This document shows positions 1 to 9,989 of a stretch of DNA of 39,785 bases, piece after piece. Origin of the DNA: Sulfurovum sp. GTDB taxonomy: Bacteria > Campylobacterota > Campylobacteria > Campylobacterales > Sulfurovaceae. A program made the position numbers and the translations under genes. Where the stretch lies: assembly GCA_027068485.1 (NCBI GenBank), contig JAMOSB010000025.1:1-39785 (forward strand), in the 5' to 3' direction. Under the pieces are notes generated by a model. The model was not told the origin of the DNA, ran no database searches, and saw nothing but the letters and a program-made list of their open reading frames with translations. Within the stretch, counting starts at the first letter, position 1, and every line of letters starts with the position of its first letter.

Positions 1-42
1 GCCCTAACGGAATTGGATTATTAATCCTGTTATGCTATCATA

Positions 43-57
43 TGACTATCATTATCA
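43..57. promoter_or_regulatory. Fur-box-like operator in the fur leader
   Basis: The 15 bases TGACTATCATTATCA match the 7-1-7 Fur box TGATAATnATTATCA at 12 of the 14 specified positions, with the right half perfect. The site lies 14 bases before the fur start codon and just after a possible -10 (TATGCT at 31-36), where bound Fur could block transcription. Autoregulation of fur is common, so the position supports the call. Binding is inferred. Confidence 0.6.
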
Positions 58-70
58 AAAAGGTGGTCAT

Positions 71-535
71 ATGAAAAAGAACTTTGAAGAGATGAGTTAT
101 GATGAGCTTCTGACTGAATTTAAAAATATTATTAAAGCCAATGGACTTAAATTTACTTCACAAAGAGAAGCCATACTCCGTACACTCTATGACAACCCAC
201 AGCACTTTACTTCCGAAAATCTTTATATGCTGGTAAAACAAAGACACCCTGATCTTACCATAGGTATTGCAACAGTCTATCGTACCCTAGCGCTACTCGA
301 AGAGAATAGTCTTGTCAGTTCGATCTCTTTAGGTATACAGGGGAAAAAATTTGAAATAGCAAACAAGCCACACCATGACCATCTTATCTGCAAAGAGTGC
401 GGTAAAATTGTGGAGTTTGGAAATGAAAAAATCGAGAGTCTCCAACATCAGATTGCCAAAGAAAATGGTTTTGAATTGACGGATCATTTGATGCAACTTT
501 ATGGTGTTTGTTCTGAGTGCAAAAAGGAAACTTAA
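71..535 (+). CDS. fur: Ferric uptake regulator Fur
   Basis: Metal-dependent transcriptional repressor of about 154 residues, the usual Fur length. The N-terminal winged helix carries the Fur-type recognition segment [10 protein letters not shown]. The dimerisation domain has the metal-binding run [16 protein letters not shown] and a second Cys pair near the C-terminus (CSEC), which together form the Fur metal sites. By recall it is closer to Campylobacter Fur than to PerR or Zur, including the segment [10 protein letters not shown] chose the ATG at 71 because AAAAAGGTGG lies just upstream; an in-frame ATG at 32 would add about 13 residues unlike the family and would sit inside the operator region. 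A Fur-box-like site precedes the gene, so autoregulation by iron is likely. It converges on the thi operon. Confidence 0.95.
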   Translation: MKKNFEEMSYDELLTEFKNIIKANGLKFTSQREAILRTLYDNPQHFTSENLYMLVKQRHPDLTIGIATVYRTLALLEENSLVSSISLGIQGKKFEIANKPHHDHLICKECGKIVEFGNEKIESLQHQIAKENGFELTDHLMQLYGVCSECKKET

Positions 536-574
536 GATTCCATTGGATACGAACTTTATTTTGCATTTTATCCA

Positions 575-589
575 AGGAGATAGTCTCCT
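575..589. terminator. Inverted repeat between converging fur and thiD
   Basis: A 6-bp stem with a 3-base loop, AGGAGA-TAG-TCTCCT, lies between the convergent fur and thiD genes and overlaps the thiD stop codon. On the plus strand it is followed by A's rather than T's, and on the minus strand the T-run precedes the stem, so it is not a canonical intrinsic terminator for either gene. It may still be a bidirectional RNA 3' structure. Confidence 0.3.
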
Positions 590-1403
590 AAAAAATAGGT
601 TCGCGTCGTGTACGCGTCGTGTCGTGGTAGTGTAGCTGTAGCCTTGAGGCGGTCTGAAGCTTCTGGGAGAGAAAGACTTTGGCATCGGCCACACTCTGAG
701 CAAGGCTCTTGCCGTATGCGAGATAGGTGGCGATCGCAGAGGAGAGCAGACACCCCGTACCATGCGTGTGTGAGGTCTTGACCCATGGTGTAGCGAAGGA
801 TTGGGCGGGGTGGTTTGGCTGAAGGAGGTAGTCTATAGCGTGGGTGGGGCTACTCCCATGTCCCCCTTTGAGTAGGAGAGCAGTTGCCCCAAGTCCATAG
901 AGGTGTGAAGCGGTCGCTTCAATCTGCTCTGGACCCCCTCTGTAGCCTCCCCCTATGAGGTGGTTGACCTCAGGGATATTGGGGGTGATGAGTGTCGTCA
1001 GAGGGAAGAGTCGCTCGACCATCATCGTGACCGCCTTAGGCTCTAGTAGTGGTGTACCACTCGAGCTCACTAGCACCGTATCAAGCACCACCGTGGAGAT
1101 ACCATACTGCTCAATCATAGCAGCTACCACCTCGATGATCTGAGCATTGGCAAGCATACCGATCTTGATCGCATCGATCTGAATATCCTCCAAGAGGGTC
1201 TGGAGCTGTAGTTTGAAGTGTTCGATGGGAGTAGGTAGGAGGGCTTTGACCCCTGTGGAGTTTTGAGCGGTGAGTGCAGTGGTGACACTCAGAGCATACC
1301 CCCCTAGGGCGTGGATCGTCTTGCTATCGATCTGAACCCCTGCTCCACCATACGGGTCAGAACCCGCAATGCTCAAGATAGTAGGCGTATACCCCTTAGC
1401 CAT
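588..1403 (-). CDS. thiD: Hydroxymethylpyrimidine/phosphomethylpyrimidine kinase ThiD
   Basis: Phosphorylates HMP to HMP-P and HMP-PP, the pyrimidine half of thiamin, in the cytoplasm. The 271-residue protein shows the ribokinase-fold ThiD signatures: an N-terminal ILSIAGSDPYGGAGVQIDSK segment, the substrate region TTALTAQNSTGV, the TPNIPEVNHLIGG segment and a C-terminal anion-hole motif THGTGCLLSSAIA. The length fits the family (about 265). It is the last gene of the thi operon; its ATG lies 8 bases inside the 3' end of thiE, with GCGAGGAT upstream as ribosome-binding site, so translation is probably coupled. Expression should follow the TPP riboswitch far upstream. Confidence 0.95.
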   Translation of the reverse strand: MAKGYTPTILSIAGSDPYGGAGVQIDSKTIHALGGYALSVTTALTAQNSTGVKALLPTPIEHFKLQLQTLLEDIQIDAIKIGMLANAQIIEVVAAMIEQYGISTVVLDTVLVSSSGTPLLEPKAVTMMVERLFPLTTLITPNIPEVNHLIGGGYRGGPEQIEATASHLYGLGATALLLKGGHGSSPTHAIDYLLQPNHPAQSFATPWVKTSHTHGTGCLLSSAIATYLAYGKSLAQSVADAKVFLSQKLQTASRLQLHYHDTTRTRREPIF

Positions 1404-2049
1404 GATATCCTCGCCTAAACCCCTCCATCAACGCATGGGTCTTCTCCTCGGAGATCTCCCCCTCCTCTACTATCGCAGAGATCACCGCTACCCCATCAAC
1501 CACACCACTACGCACGACCGATTCGATACGCGTGACATCAATCCCACCAATCACAACAATAGGTGGGAGCAGAGGGGTTGCCCACGCCTGTAGAGCCCTC
1601 AGCCCTACCGTCTCATAGGCGAGTACTTTACTCTGTGTCTCATAGAGTGGACCAATGGCGATATAGGAGGGGTGAAGCGCCTCTATCTTCTCAATCTCCG
1701 CCAAGGTATGGGTACTCACCCCAAGACGCAGACCCGCTTTGCGTAGTCTCTCTAGGGGGGCGGTTTCGAGATCCTCTTGCCCTAAATGGACACCATAGGC
1801 GTGGTGCTTGAGAGCCAAATCCCAGTAGTCATTGATAAAAAGCTGTGCGTTGTACTCCCTAGAGATAGCAATCGCTTCAATAATCTCCGCTTCGATACAC
1901 TCAGCATCCAAATCCTTGATGCGTAGCTGTGCGGTGGTGATACCCACCTCATAGAGGAGGGAGAGCTTACACGCTCTATCTACCAGTGGATAGACCCCAA
2001 GTGGGCGTTGCACACACGGAGCAAACCCTTCAGTGGCTACTGGTGCCAA
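1396..2049 (-). CDS. thiE: Thiamin-phosphate synthase ThiE
   Basis: Joins HMP-PP and thiazole phosphate to make thiamin phosphate. The TIM-barrel protein shows the E. coli-like start LGVYPLVDR followed by TAQLRIKD, then GVHLGQEDL, a GVSTHTL segment, [10 protein letters not shown] and the phosphate-binding end VVIGGID with [12 protein letters not shown]. The longest form starts with TTG at 2049 and overlaps thiG by 13 bases. An in-frame GTG at 2013 preceded by GAAGGG would give a start closer to the E. coli protein, so the exact start is uncertain. It overlaps thiD by 8 bases, as expected in a tightly packed operon. Confidence 0.93.
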   Translation of the reverse strand: MAPVATEGFAPCVQRPLGVYPLVDRACKLSLLYEVGITTAQLRIKDLDAECIEAEIIEAIAISREYNAQLFINDYWDLALKHHAYGVHLGQEDLETAPLERLRKAGLRLGVSTHTLAEIEKIEALHPSYIAIGPLYETQSKVLAYETVGLRALQAWATPLLPPIVVIGGIDVTRIESVVRSGVVDGVAVISAIVEEGEISEEKTHALMEGFRRGYHG

Positions 2050-2825
2050 AAGGGGGTTCCCACCGTTGGAGTTGAGGGAGAAGCAAACTCCCGCTGTTGC
2101 ATCGCTCCTGCCTCATAACCCAAGCGTCCCGCCTCCACTGCCAACCGAAAGGCATCTGCCATCTTGACGGGGTCTTTGGCAAGGGCGATAGCGGAGTTGA
2201 GGAGTACCCCATCATACCCTAGCTCCATCGCTTGGGTTGCGTGAGAGGGCTTACCGATCCCCGCATCGATGATGAGCTGTAGCGTAGGGAACTGCTTACG
2301 AATTGCTCTCAAGTTGTCAGGGTTCATCAGCCCCTTACCTGAGCCAATCATCGACCCCCACGGCATGAGTATCTCACACCCCACATCTGCCAAGCGTTTG
2401 GCGACCACGAGATCATCGGTGGTGTAGGGGAAGACCTCAAAGCCCTCTTTGATGAGTACCTCCGCAGCCACAACTGTCTCAAAGGGGTCAGGCTGTAGGT
2501 TGTACTGATCACCTATCACCTCTAACTTGATCCAGTTGGTACCAAAGACCTCGCGTGCCATCTGAGCTGTGGTGATTGCCTCTCTCGCAGAGTGTGAGCC
2601 TGCGGTGTTGGGTAGCACCTCAATCCCTAGCTCTTTGATAATCTCCCAAAAGGCATTGCCTCCCCCCTCACCTGCGGATTGGCGACGCAACGAGACGGTG
2701 ACGATCTCTGATTTGGATACCCCTATCGCCTCTTGCATATTGGCAGGGCTTGGGTAGAGGGCAGAGCCGATAAGCAGTCTGCTTGAGAGGGTTTTACCCC
2801 CGATATTCCACTGATCTGTTTGCAT
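2037..2825 (-). CDS. thiG: Thiazole synthase ThiG
   Basis: Builds the thiazole phosphate ring from deoxyxylulose phosphate, dehydroglycine and the sulfur carried on ThiS-thiocarboxylate. The 262-residue protein has the ThiG hallmarks: [13 protein letters not shown] at the N-terminus, [14 protein letters not shown], the Schiff-base lysine Lys100 in NWIKLEV, the segment [13 protein letters not shown], the phosphate-binding [12 protein letters not shown] and VLLNSAIA. The start is well supported by a strong AAGGAGGATAAT site immediately before the ATG. It sits one base after thiS, its sulfur donor, and next to thiO, its dehydroglycine source. Confidence 0.96.
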   Translation of the reverse strand: MQTDQWNIGGKTLSSRLLIGSALYPSPANMQEAIGVSKSEIVTVSLRRQSAGEGGGNAFWEIIKELGIEVLPNTAGSHSAREAITTAQMAREVFGTNWIKLEVIGDQYNLQPDPFETVVAAEVLIKEGFEVFPYTTDDLVVAKRLADVGCEILMPWGSMIGSGKGLMNPDNLRAIRKQFPTLQLIIDAGIGKPSHATQAMELGYDGVLLNSAIALAKDPVKMADAFRLAVEAGRLGYEAGAMQQREFASPSTPTVGTPFWHQ

Positions 2826-2826
2826 A

Positions 2827-3030
2827 TTATCCTCCTTGGACAGGGGCTAGGATATCGATCTTATCCCCCTCATGAATCTGCGTCTTCTCATACTTGGCAA
2901 TGGGGACAAAAGTCATATTGACCGCGACAGCGACCCCCTTGCCTGTGTAACCCAACTGCTCCATCATCGCTGCGATAGAGAGTGCTTCTGCGAGTTGTTG
3001 CTTCTCACCATTGATAGAGACCGTTATCAT
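2827..3030 (-). CDS. thiS: Sulfur carrier protein ThiS
   Basis: Small ubiquitin-fold sulfur carrier (67 residues) whose C-terminal glycine is adenylated and converted to a thiocarboxylate that feeds ThiG. The sequence ends in the obligatory Gly-Gly (APVQGG) and begins with a typical MITVSINGE strand. Its ATG overlaps the thiO stop codon in an ATGA arrangement, with GAGGGG upstream. No ThiF-type adenylating enzyme is encoded in this window, so activation must be supplied from elsewhere in the genome. Confidence 0.95.
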   Translation of the reverse strand: MITVSINGEKQQLAEALSIAAMMEQLGYTGKGVAVAVNMTFVPIAKYEKTQIHEGDKIDILAPVQGG

Positions 3031-4124
3031 GACTCGATCCCCTCCCTCAACGCCTTCTCTACAATAGCAGGAGCAAGAAGATAGCCGTGACGATAGAGTC
3101 CATTGATGCGGGTGAGTCCCGCTTCATTTTCGATGCGTGGGAGATTGTCTCTAAAGGCGGGACGGCAGTTGGTCTCAGAGTTGACCACCCGTGCCTCTCC
3201 AAAGTTTGGATGGAGTGCATAGAGAGCAGAGAGTAGCTCCATAGAGGAACGCACCGAGATATCAGAGGTATCTTCACTCTCTATCTCTGTAGCTCCGATA
3301 ATGTAGCGTTTGTAGCCTGAGGTTTGAGAGAGTTTACAATCTTTGCAGTACTCTAAGTCTATCCCCTCACACCCATTGCCTCGTGGAACCACATAGAGCT
3401 TATAGCGTGGGTGCATCAGACGGGTAGGACGGCTGATATCGATATCGTTCGCCTCGACCCATAGCACCTCTCCACGCACCCCACGCAGATCCGCAAAATG
3501 CTCTTTGGCACCCAACCCTCTCGCATCAAAGACCCAATCAAACGACTCAACACCCGCTTGGGTATAGACCCGATTTGGCTCTATCTTTGTTACAGGGGTA
3601 TACTCTCGTATGGTGACATTGCTGTAGCGATCGAAGTAGTTGACACTAAAGGCGATAAACCGCTGGGCATCGACAACCCCCTCAGAGGGGATAAAGAAGC
3701 CCTTTGGGTGGGTGTAGAGATCTGGCTCCAAGCGTTGCATCGCAGTACTATCGAGTCTCTCGATCTGCTTGGTGGTATCGACCTTGTGCTGAAGCATCCC
3801 GATAAAATGCTCCAACTCTCCCATATCTTGGGGGTGTGCGGTGATCATCGTCCCTTTTTGGATGTAGCCATCAAAGAGTCCTATCTCTTTGAGCAGTGCA
3901 GGCCATAGCTCAATAGAGCGATGCCCAAGCTCAAAGATCACCGACTCGGCAGTCTCTAGCTCCGCGTAGGGAGCGAGCATCCCCGCAGCGGTAAACCCTG
4001 CCGCGGTGACCCCCTCCTTGGAGTCCTTCTCAAAAAAGGTAATCGTATGCTCCGCATTGGAGCGTAGAAGATTGAGGGCGATAACGCGTCCGACCAATCC
4101 TGCCCCTACAATCGCGATATTCAT
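3027..4124 (-). CDS. thiO: Glycine oxidase ThiO (FAD-dependent)
   Basis: FAD-dependent amine oxidase that oxidises glycine to the imine used by ThiG, with O2 as electron acceptor. The 365-residue protein starts with the dinucleotide-binding fold IAIVGAGLVGRVIA (GxGxxG at residues 7-12), has the DAO-type segment GFTAAGMLAPYAE, FDWVFDARGLGAK, RGVRGEVLWVEA, and a C-terminal GLYRHGYLLAPAIVE typical of ThiO. AAAGGATAGAGA precedes the ATG. Its presence in place of thiH (the radical-SAM tyrosine lyase) suggests an O2-using route to the thiazole. Flanked by thiC (3-base gap) and thiS (4-base overlap). Confidence 0.93.
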   Translation of the reverse strand: MNIAIVGAGLVGRVIALNLLRSNAEHTITFFEKDSKEGVTAAGFTAAGMLAPYAELETAESVIFELGHRSIELWPALLKEIGLFDGYIQKGTMITAHPQDMGELEHFIGMLQHKVDTTKQIERLDSTAMQRLEPDLYTHPKGFFIPSEGVVDAQRFIAFSVNYFDRYSNVTIREYTPVTKIEPNRVYTQAGVESFDWVFDARGLGAKEHFADLRGVRGEVLWVEANDIDISRPTRLMHPRYKLYVVPRGNGCEGIDLEYCKDCKLSQTSGYKRYIIGATEIESEDTSDISVRSSMELLSALYALHPNFGEARVVNSETNCRPAFRDNLPRIENEAGLTRINGLYRHGYLLAPAIVEKALREGIES

Positions 4125-4127
4125 TCT

Positions 4128-6080
<1,953 letters not shown>

Positions 6081-6094
6081 TCAAGTCTCATACA

Positions 6095-6182
6095 AATCTC
6101 TTCCTTACGCCAGTGTTACCTAGGTCAAGTTCAACGGGTAGATCACGATGATCTTCTCAGCTGGTATTCAGCACCCCGAGAG
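6095..6182 (-). ncRNA. TPP riboswitch (THI element) of the thi operon
   Basis: Read on the minus strand, the leader of thiC contains the conserved TPP aptamer blocks in order: TCTCGGGGTGC, CTGAGA (plus-strand 6155-6160), ACCCGTTGAACTTGA (plus 6125-6139), a CTAGGTAACACTGGCGTA segment and GGAAGAGA. TCTC at the 5' end (6178-6181) pairs with GAGA at the 3' end (6097-6100) as helix P1. About 90 bases then separate the aptamer from the thiC start. I see no clear terminator hairpin with a T-tract there, so control may act on translation or through a structure I could not resolve. Confidence 0.95.
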
Positions 6183-6195
6183 TGATTGATAGAGA

Positions 6196-6201
6196 AATAT
6201 A
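6196..6201 (-). promoter_or_regulatory. Candidate -10 box of the thi operon
   Basis: On the minus strand the hexamer TATATT lies about 15 bases upstream of the start of the TPP aptamer, in an AT-rich stretch, which fits a transcript beginning just before the riboswitch. No convincing -35 box is present. Position and AT content are the only evidence. Confidence 0.45.
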
Positions 6202-6224
6202 CTCTAAATAAGATAAAAAGAGTC

Positions 6225-6267
6225 TTAATCATAAAGTTAAGATTAAAAGTAGTTTGAGAGACCTCAA
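6225..6267 (-). terminator. Candidate terminator region after the small acidic gene
   Basis: Downstream of the minus-strand gene that stops at 6280 there are two adjacent inverted repeats: TTGAG-GTCT-CTCAA (plus coordinates 6254-6267 region) followed on the minus strand by ACTACTTTT, then TTAATC...GATTAA (6225-6246) followed by a CTCTTTTT run. Either could end transcription before the thi promoter. Both stems are short and AT-rich. Confidence 0.35.
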
Positions 6268-6279
6268 GACACGCTTACG

Positions 6280-6540
6280 CTACGCCTCTTCACTCTTCAT
6301 ATCAATAAGCTCTGCTAGAAGCTCTTCGATCTCTTCGGCTTCGAGTTCATCGCGTCCTAGCTCTTCGACGATGGCAAAGCACTCGGTACGCATCTCACGC
6401 ATCTCTTCGAGATCCTCTTTCTGCTCTTTTGAGGCGTTTTTGCTCTTGTCTATCGCGGCAAAAAGCTCATCAATCGCCACTTCTAGATCAGGAATGATCT
6501 CAATCTCTAGGAGGTTTTTTAGTTTGTCTGCTGATGTCAT
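6280..6540 (-). CDS. Small acidic helical protein, unknown function
   Basis: An 86-residue protein very rich in Glu, Asp, Lys and Leu, with a heptad-like pattern that suggests one or two long helices or a short coiled coil. There is no signal peptide, membrane segment or cysteine pair; the single Cys lies in the middle (TECFAIVEEL). An AAGGAT site precedes the ATG at a normal distance, and the composition is consistent with a real soluble protein. It lies 54 bases downstream of the OmpA-domain gene on the same strand, so the two may be cotranscribed. I do not recognise a family. Confidence 0.7.
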   Translation of the reverse strand: MTSADKLKNLLEIEIIPDLEVAIDELFAAIDKSKNASKEQKEDLEEMREMRTECFAIVEELGRDELEAEEIEELLAELIDMKSEEA

Positions 6541-6594
6541 AGGGGTATCCTTAAGTTAATATGGCGTAATTATAGCCAAAAACTCTCTATCTTT

Positions 6595-7473
6595 TCACTC
6601 CTCATCAGCCGAAAAGGAGAGGAGTACGCGTCGGTTTTTAGCTCTATTGGCAGGGGTGGTATTGGGGAGGAGGGGGCGGGACTCTCCATAGCCTGCAAGG
6701 GTGATACGACTAGCCTCAAACCCCTCATACTCTATAAGGTAAGCTTTGACTGCTTTGGCACGCCTCAAGGAGAGGGCAAGATTATACGCCTCTCCTCCTC
6801 TATCATCGGTATGCCCTACGATACGCAGGTGCATCTTCCGATAGGTATCGCGTCTCAAAAGGCTATGGAGTTGGCTAAATGCGGAGGGTTTGAGGGTGTG
6901 CTTGCCTGTATCAAAGAGAAGCGTACTCGCCAATGAGAGCTGTACCGTTGAGCCGATCGCAGCGACCGCATCGATATCCGCCCCAGGGTAGCGTCCATGA
7001 CACGCAGACTTCAAGTCCACCAACCGTACAAAAGCAAACGCCTCATCGGGCTTCACAAACGGAGCGATATCGATCTGTGACTTCCCCCCAGCAACCTCCC
7101 CCACCTCTCGCCATACTTTCCCATCCATCGAGATTGCCACACTTGTCGGCTCAACCTTGGGACCTATCTCAAAGATATGGAGATCTGCCCCTTCGATATC
7201 GGTGAGGAGATTGTCACGAAATGCTACAACCACAGACCCCCCACAACTGAGTGCTAGACTCCGTCTATCAGGCACCCCAAGGGCATGCTCTGGGATACTG
7301 TTTTTGAGGCTATAGGGGGTACGCCTCTCAAAATGCACCACCGCATCCGCAAAGGAGCGATCCCCTAGAGGCAAGAGGAGCTCCCCTCCATGTCCATCAC
7401 GATAGAGCTTTGAGCTTTGAGCCACTACAACAAGCATAGCCATCCATAGTAGATAGGTAATAGGTCGATACAT
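6595..7473 (-). CDS. OmpA-domain envelope protein with an uncharacterised N-terminal domain
   Basis: Exported protein of about 292 residues. Residues 1-20 form a signal peptide (MYRPITYLLWMAMLVVVAQS). Residues about 24-172 form a domain I cannot name, with repeated beta-strand patterns, a Cys77...Cys158 pair and the repeated phrase DAV. Residues about 176-288 are a standard OmpA/MotB peptidoglycan-binding domain: LLFDTGKHTLKPSA, then GHTDDRGGEAYNLALSLRRA and NRAKNRRVLL. A longer reading from 7608 would overlap mrp and destroy the signal peptide, so I use the ATG at 7473 with GGGAG upstream. It likely anchors to peptidoglycan in the periplasm. The N-terminal domain resembles surface beta-sandwich domains only in general pattern. 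Confidence 0.8.
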   Translation of the reverse strand: MYRPITYLLWMAMLVVVAQSSKLYRDGHGGELLLPLGDRSFADAVVHFERRTPYSLKNSIPEHALGVPDRRSLALSCGGSVVVAFRDNLLTDIEGADLHIFEIGPKVEPTSVAISMDGKVWREVGEVAGGKSQIDIAPFVKPDEAFAFVRLVDLKSACHGRYPGADIDAVAAIGSTVQLSLASTLLFDTGKHTLKPSAFSQLHSLLRRDTYRKMHLRIVGHTDDRGGEAYNLALSLRRAKAVKAYLIEYEGFEASRITLAGYGESRPLLPNTTPANRAKNRRVLLSFSADEE

Positions 7474-7585
7474 CCTAAGACTCCCTAGAGAGATTTTTGT
7501 GATAATAGTATAGCGTTTTGGATAAAAGAGGGTTGAAAGAGGTCTACTCACCCCACCCATCGGTAGGGGGTAGGCGGGTTGAGGC

Positions 7586-8704
7586 TTATACCCCTGTACT
7601 ACAAGCACTCACACCAGGAGGTGTGGTAGGTTGGATCGCTTGGTTATCGGCTCCCCCCTCAGCTTGTACCTTATCGATAAACTGCAAGAGGCTACTCGCT
7701 GCCTCTTGGTATCGTTTGGCTGTTTGAGAGTCTGGTTGGAAGTAGGTGATTGGTTTCCCTGTATCTCCCCCTACTCTAATCGCTGGTTCTATCGGAATGC
7801 GTGCGATGAGTTCGGTATCGTACTCTTTTGCCACAGGGATCGTTGTCCCCATACCAAAGATATCAGACTCCGCCTCACACTCAGGACAGATAAACCCTGA
7901 CATATTTTCAATAATACCCGCAGTAGGAATATGAAGCTTCTGGAACATATCCAAAGAGCGTCTACTATCATCGAGTGAGACCTCTTGTGGTGTTGTCACA
8001 GTGATACCTGCTGTCACGGGTACAGACTGAGCCAAGGTAAGCTGTGCATCTCCTGTCCCAGGAGGCATATCGATCACCAATACATCGAGTTCACTCCACA
8101 AGATATCTCTTAGGAACTGCTCAATGGCTTTCATGATCATCGACCCTCTCCAGATGAGTGACTGTCCAGGCTCCATGAGTGATCCCATAGACATAATCTC
8201 TACACCATACGCCTTGAGTGGCATTACTTTGTTACCTTGGATCTCTGGCTTCTGATCGGCTACACCCATCATCCGAGGGATGTTTGGTCCATAGATATCC
8301 GCATCAAGCAGTCCCACTTTTTTACCCTGCATCGCCATAGCAACAGCGAGGTTCACCGAAGTAGTCGATTTTCCTACCCCACCCTTACCTGAACTCACCA
8401 TAACAAAGTTTTTGACATGGGGAGCGATATTTTTACCACTCACAGAGTTACTCATCTGCTGGGGTGCTTGGGGTGCATCGATATGTACCTCAACAGTAGC
8501 AAATCCAAGTTTTTTGAGCTCTGCTGTCGCCTCATCGGTGAGCTGTGCTTTGACCTCAGGTGCTGAAGAGGTGATATCGATCACAATCGCGACCTTCTCC
8601 CCCTCAATCACTACATTCTTCACAAATCCAAAGGTTACGATATCTTTCGTAAACCCTGGATAGGTGACATTTTTCAACGCTTCGAGTACATTTTCATTTG
8701 TCAT
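7586..8704 (-). CDS. mrp: Mrp/ApbC-type Fe-S cluster carrier ATPase
   Basis: P-loop ATPase of the Mrp/NBP35 family that carries Fe-S clusters to target proteins. Residues about 5-75 are a MIP18/DUF59-type domain. Residues about 100-350 form the ATPase, with the deviant Walker A SGKGGVGKS at 105-113, the switch segment GLLDADIYGPNIPRMMG, VLVIDMPPGTGDAQLT, and the cluster-binding CPEC motif at Cys273/Cys276. The last 20 residues are a low-complexity tail. I chose ATG 8704 with AAGGATGAG upstream instead of an in-frame GTG at 8722 that lies inside that ribosome-binding site. A perfect 7-4-7 palindrome lies in its leader. It is divergent from ispDF. Confidence 0.95.
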   Translation of the reverse strand: MTNENVLEALKNVTYPGFTKDIVTFGFVKNVVIEGEKVAIVIDITSSAPEVKAQLTDEATAELKKLGFATVEVHIDAPQAPQQMSNSVSGKNIAPHVKNFVMVSSGKGGVGKSTTSVNLAVAMAMQGKKVGLLDADIYGPNIPRMMGVADQKPEIQGNKVMPLKAYGVEIMSMGSLMEPGQSLIWRGSMIMKAIEQFLRDILWSELDVLVIDMPPGTGDAQLTLAQSVPVTAGITVTTPQEVSLDDSRRSLDMFQKLHIPTAGIIENMSGFICPECEAESDIFGMGTTIPVAKEYDTELIARIPIEPAIRVGGDTGKPITYFQPDSQTAKRYQEAASSLLQFIDKVQAEGGADNQAIQPTTPPGVSACSTGV

Positions 8705-8720
8705 GGTTATCTCATCCTTC

Positions 8721-8738
8721 ACTTAAATTTGTTTAAGT
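8721..8738. promoter_or_regulatory. Perfect palindrome in the mrp leader
   Basis: ACTTAAA-TTTG-TTTAAGT is a perfect 7-bp inverted repeat with a 4-base spacer. On the minus strand it lies between a candidate -10 (TATAAC, plus 8737-8742) and the mrp ribosome-binding site. It could be an operator for a dimeric repressor or an mRNA hairpin near the start of translation. No known regulator is assigned. Confidence 0.45.
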
Positions 8739-8834
8739 TATACCACTGAAATCTTAAACTAAAATGAAATAACCGCTAACTTTCAAATAAGAGTGATTAT
8801 CTCCTAAAAAAGTAACTATCAAGCTATCTAGGAG

Positions 8835-8840
8835 TATAAT
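8835..8840 (+). promoter_or_regulatory. -10 box of the ispDF operon
   Basis: A perfect TATAAT lies 28 bases before the TTG start codon of ispDF. The -35 region has no consensus hexamer, as is usual in Campylobacterota. The box directly follows the right arm of an inverted repeat CTCCTA (8801-8806) / TAGGAG (8829-8834). Confidence 0.65.
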
Positions 8841-8867
8841 GCGTTACTTTTTGATACAGGAAAACTT

Positions 8868-9989
8868 TTGTCAGACACTACACTTATACTACTAGGCGCA
8901 GGCAACTCCACACGATTTGGCACGACTGTTAAGAAACAGTGGCTTACTAGCCACGATATCCCTCTCTGGCTCCAAGTCGCAGAGCATTTTGAGCGTATGG
9001 GTGGCTTCAAGGAGATTATCATCGTCTCCTCCGCAGAGGATGTCACCCTTATGCAACGCTTCGCCTCCTACCGCTTTATTGTCGGAGGGGAGTCGCGTCA
9101 AGCCTCTCTCACCCATGCCCTCCAAGCCGTAGAGACCCCCTATGTACTGGTGAGTGATATCGCACGATGCTGTATCCCCACTTCGATGATAGAGAGGATT
9201 ATGGATGCCAAGGGTGTCGCAAGCTGTATCGTCCCAACCCTTCCTGCTACAGATACCCTCTACCTTGAGGGGAACCCTATCGATAGAGAGCAGGTCAGAC
9301 AGATACAGACCCCTCAGCTGAGTGTTACCCATATACTCAAACAAGCCCTCACCCAAGAGAGGCTCTTTAGTGATGAGAGTTCAGCTATCGCATCTCTTGG
9401 GGAGTCGATCCACTTTGTAGAGGGGTCACCCAACGCTCACAAGCTCACCCGTATCAGTGACCTTGCCCACCTCCCCTGTATCCAACCCCCTAGCAATCAA
9501 TCACGCGTAGGGTTTGGACTCGATACCCACCCCTTTGAGTCTGGCAAACCGATGCGACTCTGTGGGGTTACGATTGATGTGCCGTATGGATTTAAGGCAC
9601 ACAGTGATGGGGATGTGGCAATCCATGCCCTCATCGATGCCCTACTGGGTGCTGCGGGGATGGGAGATATCGGAGAACTCTACCCCGACACCGATAACAC
9701 CTATAGTGCTATCGACTCCACCAAGCTCCTCAGTGATACGATCAGACGCATCAAGACACATGGGTTTGTGATTGGTAATGTCGATATGACTATCGTCGCA
9801 CAAGCCCCCAAGCTCCTTCCCTATAGAGATACGATGCAGACCACCCTCGCCTCACTACTGGGCATACGACAACACTGTGTCAATATCAAAGCCACTACCT
9901 CAGAGAAGCTTGGCTTCATCGGACGCAAAGAGGGGGTCACTGTCCATGCAGTCGCCACCCTAACTTATTTTAACTGGAAAGCACTATGA
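8868..9989 (+). CDS. ispDF: Bifunctional IspD-IspF enzyme (MEP isoprenoid pathway)
   Basis: Fusion of MEP cytidylyltransferase (IspD, residues 1 to about 205) and 2C-methyl-D-erythritol 2,4-cyclodiphosphate synthase (IspF, about 212-373). IspD motifs: LLGAGNSTRFG, KKQWL, VGGESRQASL and QIQTPQLS. IspF motifs: GFGLDTHPFE with metal ligands Asp219/His221, AHSDGDVAIHALIDALLGAAGMGDIGE, and IKATTSEKLGFIGRKEG. The fusion and the ending YFNWKAL are characteristic of Campylobacterota. The best start is a TTG at 8868 behind CAGGAAAA, since no ATG exists that keeps the first IspD strand. Its stop overlaps the next gene by 4 bases, so it leads an operon. Confidence 0.96.
   Translation: MSDTTLILLGAGNSTRFGTTVKKQWLTSHDIPLWLQVAEHFERMGGFKEIIIVSSAEDVTLMQRFASYRFIVGGESRQASLTHALQAVETPYVLVSDIARCCIPTSMIERIMDAKGVASCIVPTLPATDTLYLEGNPIDREQVRQIQTPQLSVTHILKQALTQERLFSDESSAIASLGESIHFVEGSPNAHKLTRISDLAHLPCIQPPSNQSRVGFGLDTHPFESGKPMRLCGVTIDVPYGFKAHSDGDVAIHALIDALLGAAGMGDIGELYPDTDNTYSAIDSTKLLSDTIRRIKTHGFVIGNVDMTIVAQAPKLLPYRDTMQTTLASLLGIRQHCVNIKATTSEKLGFIGRKEGVTVHAVATLTYFNWKAL

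Noticed and set aside
7474-7608. N-terminal extension of the OmpA-domain protein
   Set aside because: It would overlap the 3' end of mrp, bury the signal peptide and lacks a Shine-Dalgarno site; the ATG at 7473 gives a normal signal peptide.
9181-9183. Doubt whether IspD is inactive because the usual HDAARP segment reads SDIARC
   Set aside because: Campylobacter IspDF, as I recall it, has a similar SDVAR segment and is functional, so the change is lineage-typical.
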